64,000 bases of DNA, taken from positions 452,501-516,500 of the forward strand of contig JACVVK020000170.1 of the NCBI GenBank assembly GCA_018292915.2, given 5' to 3'. Position 1 is the stretch's first letter; each line of letters begins with the position of its first letter. The notes under the pieces are model-generated. The model searched no databases. It was not told the origin of the DNA and was given only the letters and a program-made list of their open reading frames with translations. The translations under genes were made by a program, and so were the position numbers. The DNA comes from Batillaria attramentaria (Eukaryota; Mollusca; Gastropoda; Batillariidae). Positions 21,045 through 34,546 of this stretch are shown in pieces.

Positions 21045-23082
21045 ACTTGTCAAATAAGTGTGTGGCATCTTCCAGTCTGATAGCATCAGGCATGACGAGT
21101 TTCGCCAGGTCCGACCGTGTCTCTTTGTGGAGGGCTTTCACGAACTTCTGAAGGCAGTCTTGTCTAGAATAAATTGATCGGAACATTGTTAGTATTCCCC
21201 ATCCCTGCAGGTGTGACCATACAAAACAGATACTGTCAACACCAAATACTGTTTTCTAAATAAATACGAATAAAAGTGCACAGATATATATATATGTACA
21301 TACACACATTACATACATACAGTCAGACATACAGTCATACATACATACAAGCACTGACACCTACATACATACCAACATCCAATACACACCTACATACATA
21401 CACACTGCAAAACAAAGGGTTGGTGTTGGTTGTATATATATGTATATATATTCACACTATATACACACCATACAATGACGAAGACAAGTACAATATGCAT
21501 GCATTATATGTTTTTATACCACTCTACCACTATTACAAGTCATGGTATAAAATCCATAATTCACCACATGTGGTATAAACATTGTACCCATGACAACCAC
21601 GCGTGAATTTTATGGCTGTACCTATAGGTCATGTCACACGAGAGGGCAAAAACACTTGAAAACATTGTTTTCAGATGTTTGGCTGCTAAACAGTGTGTTT
21701 TGTCGTGTGACATACTTCACAACAATGTTTTCAAAACACTGTTTCGATCGTGTTTTCAGTTTTAGAGCCTGCCCTAAAATCCGCAAAACATGTTTTGTGT
21801 TTCAACCAATGAAAGCCGCCGTGCGGAGTGTCAAGTGACACCTTCCCGTATCCGCTCAGTCAACATGTATGTTTAAGGAAAAGAGACATCGACTTTACCC
21901 AGAAACCCCATCCAGAGGTATTTCATACGCATTGAAGTTCTACATACAAGAAAAGGGTGTCTAGTAAGGTAGGAATGTCTTGACCGTAGCAGGGAAACTT
22001 GTTTTCAGTGTGACATCGCCTTAAAGAGTGAACAGGTATTACCCCTAGCAGTGTTCCAGCAGTGTGTTCTGGTGAAAGGATTTGCGTCACAATATGACGC
22101 GAAAAGGGACTAAAGAATAATTTACGTCACGACATGACGTAGTTCGACTTCGTACGGAAATGGGGACGAAGGAGCTTTGCCAGTCGCTTGACGTGGAATT
22201 GTTGATCTTTTGCTGCGTGTTATCAATGAGCGGTCGTGTTTGTGACAAGCGTAAGCCTAGTTCCAGTTCTCTACTGAGACGGAGGCTTCGAAACGGAAAA
22301 GCTGACTTCTCAAAGCCTATGGACAAAGCGAGGTAAAGCACCTCAGTCAGTGATGTCGCGTGAAGCATTTGGATTGCCGATGTCAGCTTTCAAATCAAAG
22401 ACTTGAAATGCAGGTAGGGACGTGGTATAAATAATTTTCCCAATTCGGTGCCCCCGATTAAGTAAAATACACCACACTCGTTTGTTGATTTCGACCGTAA
22501 AACTGCTCGTTAAAACTCGCAGTTTTACGGTCGAAATCAACAAACTCGTGTGGTGTATTTTCCGTAATCGGGGGCACCTCATTGTGAAAACTCTATATAA
22601 TACATACAAGAATTGACAAAACATTTGAGTAGAGTCATGACACACAGGCCATAGGGATTACGAAAAAGCTGTAACAACCAAATTTGTCCGCCAGGTGATC
22701 GAACTATTCCCTTGCACAGTGTATAACTAAGACACGAAGAAACAATACAGTACATACATGCTAAGAATCACCCACTATACTCGGCATACTTACCTCTCTC
22801 GGAAGTGTCTGTGTCTCACATCCTTTCCACACAGGAAAAGTGCATCCATCACGTGCACAGTGGTCAGTCGCCTCTGGCCTTTGCCCTGCAGAAAGTCAAC
22901 AGTAGCTGTAAGTGAAGGAATTCATCTCTGCGTCAGACATCAGTCATCAGTGATAGAAAACAAGACTGTGACGTTTCTCCAGAAAGGAGATACTTTTACG
23001 CACACAGTGACGTAACGAAATCTGCGTCATAGACACCTTACGTGCAACTATGCTGCTGCGGTCTTTTTGGCGGGAGTTGTGC

Positions 23083-23149
<67 letters not shown>

Positions 23150-24321
23150 TGCAATTGTAGCTATGTCCTAAACCATCTCGTTGAAAAGCTTTTTACTTTG
23201 TGATGAAACGGGTATACACCTGTTCCAGAGGTAGGTTCACGATTTTTTTCCTCTTGCTGCATTTTCTTGTTATTCAGGAGAATGTCCTATACTTACACTT
23301 GGTAAGCCAGGACATATAATAATAGTTTGCACAGATATGAAGACCTACTCACCGAATAACAGCAAGCAAATTAGTGCAGCTTGTCGGAAATACAGAATTT
23401 TATATGAGCAGTGGAATGGGATGGAATCAGCCACTAAGAGTTACATACATGTAATTATGCAAGACATTCAGGAGAGGAAATCTGGACACATACCTCACCC
23501 CGGAGCTCTACAACAAACTCAACTTCCAGCAAAGTCTGCGTCGGCAGTTCCACCCGCATCCCTTCCAACTTTCGCCATCGCCCGTGGCTCCGCCCATCCC
23601 AGCAGAACACCACCGATTTCTGTTTGGAGAAATCTTACAAATGAAGCAATACTGGCAGCAGAGGCGCTGACGTCATGTTTCTATGCCACATACAGCGACA
23701 TGCAACTTGAAAAAAGAATGGCTGCATATATACTGCCTCACTGTGCATAAGAATTACGCCTGAGTCAGCATACAATAATTGAGAACATATATTCAAATTA
23801 CTGTTTCTAATACAATTATCTTGTGTTTTGCTGAAATATATAGAAGGTGAGGAGGAGATGCCCTGCTCCAACTTTTTAGTGACTTTTGAACTCTCTTTGA
23901 ACTTTGAGGCCTCTAATGGTGTGTGCGTGCATGTGTGCGTGGATGAGTGGGTAAGAGGTCGGAAGAGGTCGGACGGGTGTTGGGGTGGGGGGTTGGAGAG
24001 GTGAGGTGGTGGTGGTGGTGTGTGTGTGTGTGTGGGGGGGGGGGGGGGATTAAAGTTCTTACATGACAGCTTTCTGTAATTTCAAATAACCATCTCTTAT
24101 CAGTAAGCTCCTGCAGATGCAAATGCAAAATTAACCACTTGATTTTTAAAAGAACAACAGTGCAAGTCCTGCAATGATGAAAGAGAAGAGGTACCTCTGG
24201 AACACACTACCTGCCGGTCTGAGAGAGCAGTCGGACACAGATCGTTTAAAGTCCGACTTGAAAATGCATCTGTTCCGGCTGGCTTTCGACTAAGCCCACT
24301 TACCCCATCCTGATTCAGCTG

Positions 24322-24391
<70 letters not shown>

Positions 24392-27300
24392 TTGTTGGTA
24401 TGAGTGCGGGAGTACGTGCATTGAGTCACTCTGTGAGAATTTTGCGCTACATAAGTACAATTCATTATTATTATTATTATTACCTACCCCACAGCTGAGC
24501 AGAAAACTGCGGTGCTCATCCCCTGACACCACACACATGTAGTCATACACGCTCTCGATACAATGGAGATTTTCACTGGTCAGTTCTTTGGGTCTGTGGT
24601 CCTCGTAATCATGGCTCTCACCCTACAACACACACGCATACTGATAGAACTCTTTTGTAAAACACACATGAAGAGCTTTTCATCCCAAGGAATGACCCAG
24701 AACTATGTGTGACCCAGAACTATGACCCAGAAGAGAGTATGTGTGACACACCCAAGAACACGCAGGTGTATTCCTCTTTCCTAATTAAAAAGAAATACAA
24801 AAACAAACAAACAAACAACAAAACAGCAACAATCCTTCAAGCCCAAGAATCACCCAAGGAAAAAAAGAAAAAGAATCTGAATACATGTGCATGTACGAAA
24901 TATGACTGATTTTTGCTGGCTTAATTTGCTCTGCTAGCTAGAAACTTGGATGTCACGGCTAAAATCCAAAATAATGAAATGCAGACAACTGCAACAATTA
25001 CAAAGCTCACGCCTTCAGGGCCTACTTTGAGCCAGAAAGGTAGTGTATGAGAGGGGAGGCAAGGGATATGATCAGTCTCTAACGCTGTAGTTCACACAAA
25101 AGAACGCTGGCTGTCAGCAAAGCAGCGCCTGATGATGTGACTAACCTTCAACAACGTTTCAAACACAACCTTGGGATCCTGGCGGGTGGGTGCTGCTCTG
25201 ACCTCGTCTGGAACCTGCCACAAAGAATCAGTGGTCATTATAGTTTATATATAGTAGACTTGACCGGTGACGCTGTACGTCATGCAATACGTCTGTCTGT
25301 TTTCCTAAACTGGAAGCAGAGAGAGAGGGGAAAAAAAGAGAAAATTTGAAAATACTGAAGACCATTTTATGATGTAAACGATTGAAAAACCTTTCTAAAC
25401 AACCACTGAAAATGTATGCTAGACTAACGACAGTGGAATAAACAACTTTACAGATACATGTATCAATTAATCAGAGTGTTCGAACGAGACAGTTAAAACG
25501 TGTACAGTTTAAAGTGATTTTTACTAAGATTCAAGGGTTGTTGTTTTTTCCTGTTTGCTTGTATGTTTGTTTGTTTGTTTTTCTTGTTTTTTGTTTGTTT
25601 GTACAATTTGCTAATAATAAAAAAATGAAAAAAAAATCAATGGTCAGTGTGACAAAATGGATGCTTTTGTTTGTTTGTTTGTACAATTCGCTAATAATAA
25701 TTTTTTTATATATACTTTTGTTTTAATCACTGGTCAGTGCGACAAAAGGGGTGCTAATCTAACTCTTAACTACGGATGTGTCCAATTCATCAATCCATTA
25801 TTCGGATGTGAATAATTACACGGATGTGCACATACAGTGTGTACAACCAATCTGACTCGAATCATCTGGAGAGGTTACAATAAAGACACTAGAATGTCCA
25901 CACAGAAGGCGCTTCCACCTACAGTACCATGACTGGCTCCACTTACCTGCCATTTTTCCAAGCACTTTCTCCTCACTTCTGACTGTCTGACCTCATACAG
26001 ATCCCTGAAAACAAATCAACTGCCAACTTCAAATGATTACAGTGTACCTAATAAGCACGTATGTGTTTCCTGCTGCCCCAAAAAGAGGAAAACAGTATGT
26101 ATTATAATGAAAAAGAGCGAAACAGCAGAAAAAAACAACAGTAAATAGTACAATATATTACATAAAAATGGCAGAAATTGACCTAAGCACTGAAAAAACA
26201 AAACAAAAAAAAACATGGATGAACAATACATGATATTGCAAACTATCCAGCTTGTTCCACTTTTGTTTTTCTTTTTTTTTGCCTTGAGGGAGGAATGGCA
26301 GGAAAAAAAATGGCGGAAACTGGCCTAGAGCAGGCGGAAGTCCGTCGAACGGCAGAAAAGTATAATGCCTGACGAATAATACTGTCTCAAATAGCATTGT
26401 TATTAGTCCCATCGGCATACTTGTTGTTTAGTGAATACCGTAGGACATCGAAACTGGCACTGGTGTGTTTGTTTGTTGTTGTTGTTTTTTGCTCCATTAT
26501 TTTCGACCAGACCTTCAAATTCAAGATTTTTTTAGTGTAAAAAGCGGTCGAAATAGTTAAGGTCATTACAGTACATGTACATCAAAACATGAACAGGCAG
26601 ATGAGTATGCACTTAGAAAATATGCTGAAACACTTACACATTCTGTGCGAAGGCCTGTATCTTTCTCAAGTTCAGAATCTGTCTCTTTCCCAGCCTGTTG
26701 AAAAACAAACAGAAGGTTACAGATTCCATCACAATCAGGGCTTACTTTCAAATCTGCGTCAGACATCAGTCACAGACCAATTTATTTTCAAAATGTCTGA
26801 TTACGTTCTTAACAAGGTAGATATAAACCGCATCATTTCTGTGCCATAGAAGACAACGGTCAGGACAAATGTAGTTTTACGGTCAGTCAGGTCATTTGTC
26901 CTATGACAGTTCTTAAGGATATGAATCCCTGTACAATGTTAAACTGCGCCCTCTTTGATGTAGTCAAACATCTCTCCTACACTTCACTGCATGCTGCAGG
27001 TAAATGTCACATGCCGGTACTGGACTGGCGAGGAGCAGCAGTGGCTAAACGAGTCTTTAACGAGCATGACACAAAGATAAAATAAACGCCATGAGAAAAA
27101 GAGAACAAAAGAATTTAACAAAGAAATAAACAAGATATATAACAAAGCAATGTACACAGACACAAACCAAACTTACCCCCCCCCCCCCCCCCCCCCCCCC
27201 CCCCAGCCTATTAAGACAAATGAAAAGAAAAGAAAAGAAACCAGAATACACAGAGTTTAAAAAAAAAGAAAAAAAAAAATATAGCAGGAACATTGCTGAC

Positions 27301-29852
27301 AACCAGCCGTCACCAAGACCCCACCCGCACTGAAAAAAAAACTAGTCACCAACCCAACTACAATAACTGTTATTACTCACTGGAAAGGCAGCGGCTACAC
27401 GTGAAAACTATGCACTGACAAACCTATAACCTGACAAAACTGAACTCAGTCAAGAAACACTACAACAGGAACACTTTGATATCTTTGTTGTTAGTCACGC
27501 TGTACAAAACAAAATCACATTTTCTCCAGATTTCAACCACAGATCATAAACAAAGCATAAACTGTGCGTGAGTGCCGCCATGTTTTGAGAACAGTCTGAT
27601 CACAAAGCTAGTCACGCTATGGTAACAGTTCACACTCAAGGAGCTTGGGTATAGTGAAGGGAGTTGCTTCCCTTAGACCATAAGACCCTTGGGAACTGAG
27701 CCAACAAGATTTAGTTTCGCACATGCTATGTTACACTTGTCGCATGGGTTTTGAAATCACAACCACAGAAATATAAGGTACACGAGACACATGCACAAAC
27801 ACAACCGCTATGAAAACCCACAGTCACTTCTGTAAAAGCAACAGTGAAAAGACAACAAACAAATACATGTTAACTGTCAACAATCTTGACCTGCTGTTAA
27901 ACAGAACATTTGTCACAACAGACTTGTTATTTGAACCAACAATTCAACTCACTTGACATTTGAGTTGTAAATGTAGGTGAAGAAGGCAGCATCATCGAGC
28001 ATGACATCTTGATCAACGATGTGATTGACATCTGTCTCTGACAGCGTGGACGAGCAGGAACACAGGTCACGGTTGACTGCATCCATATAGTCTATTACTG
28101 GCTTGCAGTTTGCCCTCAGACCCTTACACACAATGTACCTGAAACGGCAAATCTGTTATATACACATATTCCAAAATTACAAGGCTTCCCAGCAGACTTT
28201 TGTTTCAGAACTGCTGTGAACCGAATCGCTTGTGCAGAAAGTGTGATATGGGTGTTATCGGTGATGAGTCCCATGTAATACTAGAGTGTCCCGCGGTTCG
28301 GTCGGAGCGTGAGGAATTCATTCCTGTTCGTTTCCGAAAAGTAAAATCCACCTTTAACCTGTGTCAGCTAATTGGAAACAGAACCAATAGCGTATGCCTG
28401 AACCTTGCTAAATTTCTTGTAGCGAGTGGGGCTGTTTGACACTCTGCGTGCGTGTGTGCGTGCGGGCGTGTGTGTGTGAATCTTGACTTAGTATCTTTTT
28501 TTTTTCTTTTTTTGTTTGTTTGTTGTTGTTTTTGTCTTTGTGCAGTGTTCTTTTTATTGTAATCCTCCATACCCCAAAAGGGGAAAAAGGAAATCTTGAA
28601 TCTTGCTTGTGAGTGCACCTATACGCTAAAAAAAAGTCTCTTCTAACTCATTCAAGACAGGCCGATTTTTCCCCTGCCGTCTCCTGTAGATGGGCCAATT
28701 TGTGGGGTTCAGAAAAAAAAAAATTTTTAAATAACAAAACGAGATACAGACTTGAAATTTTCAGATTAGTGTGCTAACATATTTATGCAGCTATTGCTGA
28801 AATTTCAACTTTCAAACTTTAAAGTAAATATCTTTGTTGTTAGTTATGTTGTTAAAAAAAAAAATCACATTTTTTCCAGATTTCAACCACAGATCATAAA
28901 CACAAAGCATAGACTGCGTGCGAGTGCCGCCATGTTTTGGGAACAGTCAGAACACAGAGCTAGTCACGCTATGATAACAGCTCACACTCAAACAAAGAGC
29001 ATGGGTAAAGTGAAGGGAGTTGCTTCCCTTAGACCATAAGACCCTTGGGAACTGAGCCAACACTATTTAGTTTCGCACATGCAATGTTAGGGCCGTTGCT
29101 ACACGTTGCCAGGATCGGTACTTGCAGGGCTGGAAACGCATGAAACCCTAATTAAATCGCTGGCGGCCAGCTGGCAAATCCCCCTTGCTGGTGCCGGCGC
29201 GGGAATAGAAAGCCGTTCTATTTTTCCTGGCAACCAGCAGTGTGCGGCAAAACCGCTGCCCGCTAGCAGGCAGCCAAGGACGGCAACATGCACACTGGCA
29301 GTCGTGTAACCATGCGCTTTACACTTGTCACGTGGGTTTTGAAATCATGATCCGCATATGCGGCCGTTCGTCTGAAAATGATGTGCGCGGTAGAGCCGCA
29401 TATGCGGCCGTTCATCCAGAAAGAGTTAATGATAACTAGAGCTCTAAAGACAATACACTGACATCTGATGGCTGTGCGAACTTCAAACGAAATGGCCCAA
29501 AGCTCCGCTGGTCAATGAGAGACAGCAACACTTTAGAAAACACCTCACTTTTCGCTTTGCTTATGGCCCTCTGTTGGCTCGGTGCCAGTCAAAAGCCACA
29601 GATGCAATTTGATTACCTTTCTGAGTTTGCTGGACGGCTGGTAACAGGCTTGAAGATGCAGACACTGTCGAATATGAGACGCATCAGGTAGACGAGCCCA
29701 GCACTGAACGGTGTGAACAGATCAAACAACTTGCACACAAAGTGCCCACCTGAAATTAAAACAAAGTATGTAGTACCTTTCTGTTTAAAACACGAACAAA
29801 CACCACCACCCAAAAAAAAAATTCTGCACAAAAAAAACAATAGTGACAAAAC

Positions 29853-29925
<73 letters not shown>

Positions 29926-32900
29926 TTTCATACAGTGCAATGCCATGAAAAGTTTCACTTTGTTGTTACACACAAATCAATGAGGTGAATCAAATGGTGC
30001 GAGGAACTATGTATTTGTCTCAGAATCAAGAGCAGGCGAAAGGCCCACTTTCTAAAACAATATTACACCTAATCCTTAACCTACGCATATACATTGTACA
30101 TGTCGTCCAGAGGACGGGGACCATCATTTATCTACACTCCTGCAGTTGTGACTGAGATGCAATCAACTGATCCCAGAACCCATTCAAACACTGATGCAGA
30201 AAGTATCACATCAAAATGTGTCGGTGGTCTAGTGGTTAAGAGACTTGTCACCAATGCGAGAGGTCACGGGTTCGAGTCCCACTCAGGCCAAAGAATTTTT
30301 CCTTCTCGTATGAGGCACCGATCATTCAGTCCACATCATTTGAAAAAAAAAAAATGCAATTGTAAATTCCGAAACTCAAATAGCTGAGCTGACCCTTCGC
30401 ACCACGTGATTGTAATGTGTTTATGTCCAGTGTGTGAGAGAATGCGTGTGATTCACGTGAGCGTGCGTGTCGGGTTCAGTTCGCGGCGCTTTGAGCCGAT
30501 TCATGAAATTGGGTACAGTGCCTATACAATACTCATTATCATCATTATTATTATCTGTGCAACAAAGAGTGGGTAAGCCAGCCATCCCTACAGGCCATGG
30601 CATGCAGCTCATGTTGTGAACGTTTATTACCCAAGACACTTCTGACAGATTTGTAACAAACTTCCACATACATGTACTAGAGAAAGAAGCAACACTACAC
30701 AGAAACAGTCATCAGGGACACACTGGAAAGGTGCAGTTTACTGACCTTCTCTCAGCACTGAAACAGCCACAAGGAACTGACAGAGATACAGCTGCTTGGA
30801 CAAAATCTCCTGGATGTTCTCCTGACCCTCTACAGAGAAACCCTGTGACGAATCAAATATAAATCAATGAACATCAGCATAACCGATCTGAACAGGGGAG
30901 TGAGCAGTAGTCTAGTAGGTAGTGCTTCCATCTTTATTACGCACAAGTGCATTACTGAACGTCCGTCACCACTGTCACTGCGAAGCATGGGTTCAACCCC
31001 AAGCTGAGTTGTGGTATGTCAGGGGTCGTGTTTATTGCAAAAATTTGCGTACCTGTTGCATTTTGGAACAGCCATACGCATTTTACAAAGGCCCATGCAT
31101 GTACGTACGGCCCATGAGTGCCGACAGAGTCACTAACATCAGCTTCTCGCTTTGTTTCTGTCATCGGGTACAGCTGCTCTGCGAGGGTGGGTGGTGGTGG
31201 GGGAAGGTGGAGGTGGGGTGATGCACGGGAAAATTGTAAAGCAGTCATTGATTGGCTGTACAGCGTCAAAGTGTGGTGTCATAAACTAAAACAGTTGGTG
31301 ATTGGAGCTAAAAATAGCAATCGGCCCTGACGATCTTTTCGGTGGGACAGTTTGGCGCCAGTTGATCACTTCATCAGTTGCACAGCGTGGTGATGCTACC
31401 TCAGCCATACGCATTTTTTTTCCTGCTATACGTGTTTTTCTAGACCCCTTGCGGTTGCAAACGCAAAATTTTAAAACCAGCGCGACCCCTGTATGTGATG
31501 CTGATTCTTCCGGGTTCCTGGGCTACTCATCCGGGGATTCTCTACAGGTCTTCTGGCTTTCTTTCCCCCGAGCAAAATTAAAAACTAGGTTAGGTAGTCT
31601 CAGTTGTACTGCACTGCACTGCAACGAGCGCTTCCCCTGGGAAGAGGCAGCCCAAATTTTAAAAAAAAAAGGACAAAAACGATTTTTACAAAAGTAAACC
31701 CACAAAATTCAACATAAAAACAATTTTCCTTATGGCAATTGTAACTCTGGGGTACGAAGGTGATAACCTTCTAGCCATTATATCAGATTTTCCTTACACA
31801 GTTCTAGCAGCCTATAAGACAGCCCAAACACCAGGCTGGGGAATTGCTAAGAAAAAAAAAAAAAGACTGAAACCTAGGCCAGGGTTCAGAGGCAACGCCC
31901 TGCTGGAGGACCACGGGGCAATGCCCCACTTCAGAAATTTTTTTTTAGCATTTTTAAATGCATTTGGTAGCATCTCCTGGCTCCCACAAGTGAAATACTG
32001 CCTTGGTACTGACATAGAAGTCTTCAAAAATGAAGTTCAACTGCTGTCTGATATGGCACTGCATGTATTATGTTACATTCCTGTGTGCACAGCCCTTTCT
32101 CCCCTTTCTTTTCTTTGGCTGAAAATTAATGTAGATTTTTTTTGGCTGAAAGGAAAAGAAATTTGGCTGAAAATTGCCAAATGACTGAAAGTTCCCCAGC
32201 CTGAAACATGCAGGCACGCACACATCCCTCCTCCTCCTCACCATCACCATCACCACAGTAAAATAAACTAGTACATGAATAATAGGTAGATAACAAGGCT
32301 CACCCCATCTGCCATGACGAAGTGCACGCCTTTTCCATCTGAGTTGCGGCGAACGAAGCTGATGAAGGCCTCCTGGTTATCGGGGCGGAAAATGTCTCCA
32401 TCTCCGTGAAGCCCTCCAACACCTGGAGGAAAACGTTGTAAGTCAAAACTACGTCCATCACAATAGGAGCTGTCAGATGGATGCATGTGTGTGCGCACAT
32501 GAAAGGGTCACATTCTGCAGTTCCTGTAATAAATAACCTGGCGTTAACCAGGACCGGAAACTACAGCACCTGCGATCATCCACATCATGAGATGTTTCAT
32601 AACAAGGGGAGCATGCATGTAAAGTTCAGACCTGCCTACCCACCAAACATGACATAAGTAGTGCCAAAAACCAAATGAGTAGTTTCCTGGCCAAATGAGT
32701 AGTCCCGGCTAACGTATCCCAACCGAAATGTGCCACTTGCCAGCTTGTTGCTTAAGCTACAAATCAACGATTCTATTCTTTGGCTTGTTTGAATGGACTG
32801 GTTCCAGTGTACTACCATAGTATCTTTTTTCTTTTTTTTTTAAGCCAAATTTCTTTCTACCGGGTATTTATACATCGTTAAACTTTGAATGAGGCTCGTT

Positions 32901-34486
32901 CAAACAGCTGGATCGGTGCGAGCAAAAGTTCAGATCCGATTTGACGAAAGCTAACTGCTAACTTGATTATGTAGATTTAGGAAACAAAATTGTGTAGTGG
33001 GGCAATTAAATGTGCAGTTGCGTAGTAAGCCCAAAATTACTTAGTTTTCTATGGTCAATGCGTAGGGTAGGCAGGTCTGAAAGTTGCACCCATGAAATGG
33101 GTGCGCGTCAGCTGTGTGTGGCAACACAAAAGCCAACAGCTTGCCAGCTAGGCCCACAGAATACGCACCCCGCATAGGAGCTGACTCAGGAAAAATCCAG
33201 TCTGCTTTGGCTAGGATTCAGTCAGTGCATGCCTACCAATTCATAGTCTGAGGCGCTAATCAAGTATTTTGCTTGTTTACCGTAGTGTGGCTCAAACATC
33301 TCGCTGGGCCCAGCAAAGAAATCCTCCAGCTTGAAGTCGTTTTGTCCTTTGAGGGTCATCCCGAACCCCTTGCACTCTCCCTTCCGTCGCCACAGCACGT
33401 ACTCACTGAAGCCACCAGGACCGGCACAGATGTCAGCAAAATACAGCAGTTCGTTGCTGCCTACCATTGGCCTCTGTCGCAGACAAGAGGTAGTTCGAAT
33501 ATACAACACAAAAATTGTACATTTCACAGGTATACGTGCATGCATGCATGACACACATATGCTGGCGCGCACACACAGGGCCAAAATTTCCATCTTGTTC
33601 TCTCTCTCTCTCTTCTTAATGCTTTTTTTTTCTCACGGTCAATATAAAATGTCAAAGCTTACCCCTTGTGAGTCATGAGGGTTTGTGAACATGAAATCCA
33701 TCACAGCGTCCATGTTGGCCATTTTCATTGCAGCCCTGAAATTATAACTCTTCGTCTTAAGAAGTATGCATTTCATAAATATGAGTGACTGTTGCAAAAA
33801 CAAAACAAAGACAAAAACATATTTGATCACCTACAATAATCTTTCCACAAAAACATGCCAGGCCTAGCTTTGGCTGAAGCTGAGAGTGAGAGTGGACCCC
33901 CCACTCCCCCCCCCCCCCCCCCCACCACCACACACACACAAGCAAAGACCAGTTACAACACTTATTACAAGGTTAGCATCTCAAGCTACATTGGCATGAA
34001 TTATTGACAGTCAGTAACAGATTTTGATCATTTTCATCAGATTTTGATCATTTTCATACTAGACTACACACAGTTCACCTGTTCAAAAAGAAAGCACCCC
34101 GGATTGTTTCGTAAGGATTGGATCTTGTGCGTGCTCGCCTCATTTCTTCGGACTCCAGTATGTCAAACACACTCTGAAAGTAAAATACAGCACAACATTT
34201 TTATGTTAGCTCAAAAGAACAAATGATAAAGGTGTGAATATGGTTGTTACAAAACATGCCAAACACGTTCTTATGATTGGAGGACTTTTCACAGATGAGT
34301 CTTAATGATGTTCCAAAGACCGATAGAGCATATCCACTACAGGTCATTTTTCTGCGGAGAGAAAGCAAATTGATGGAGGCAACACGCCTGTTGAAATATT
34401 AAAACAGGCTGCTTTTGTGATTATCTATATAATAAAGCAAAATTTTAACCATTTTCCACAGTCTAAATCGACGTTGGTCGAACCAC

Positions 34487-34546
<60 letters not shown>

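Noticed and set aside
23494..23499. Earlier CMTR1 splice donor at 23498
   Set aside because: It breaks the frame with exon 22885; the donor GTATGT after 23494 keeps it and restores the family sequence.
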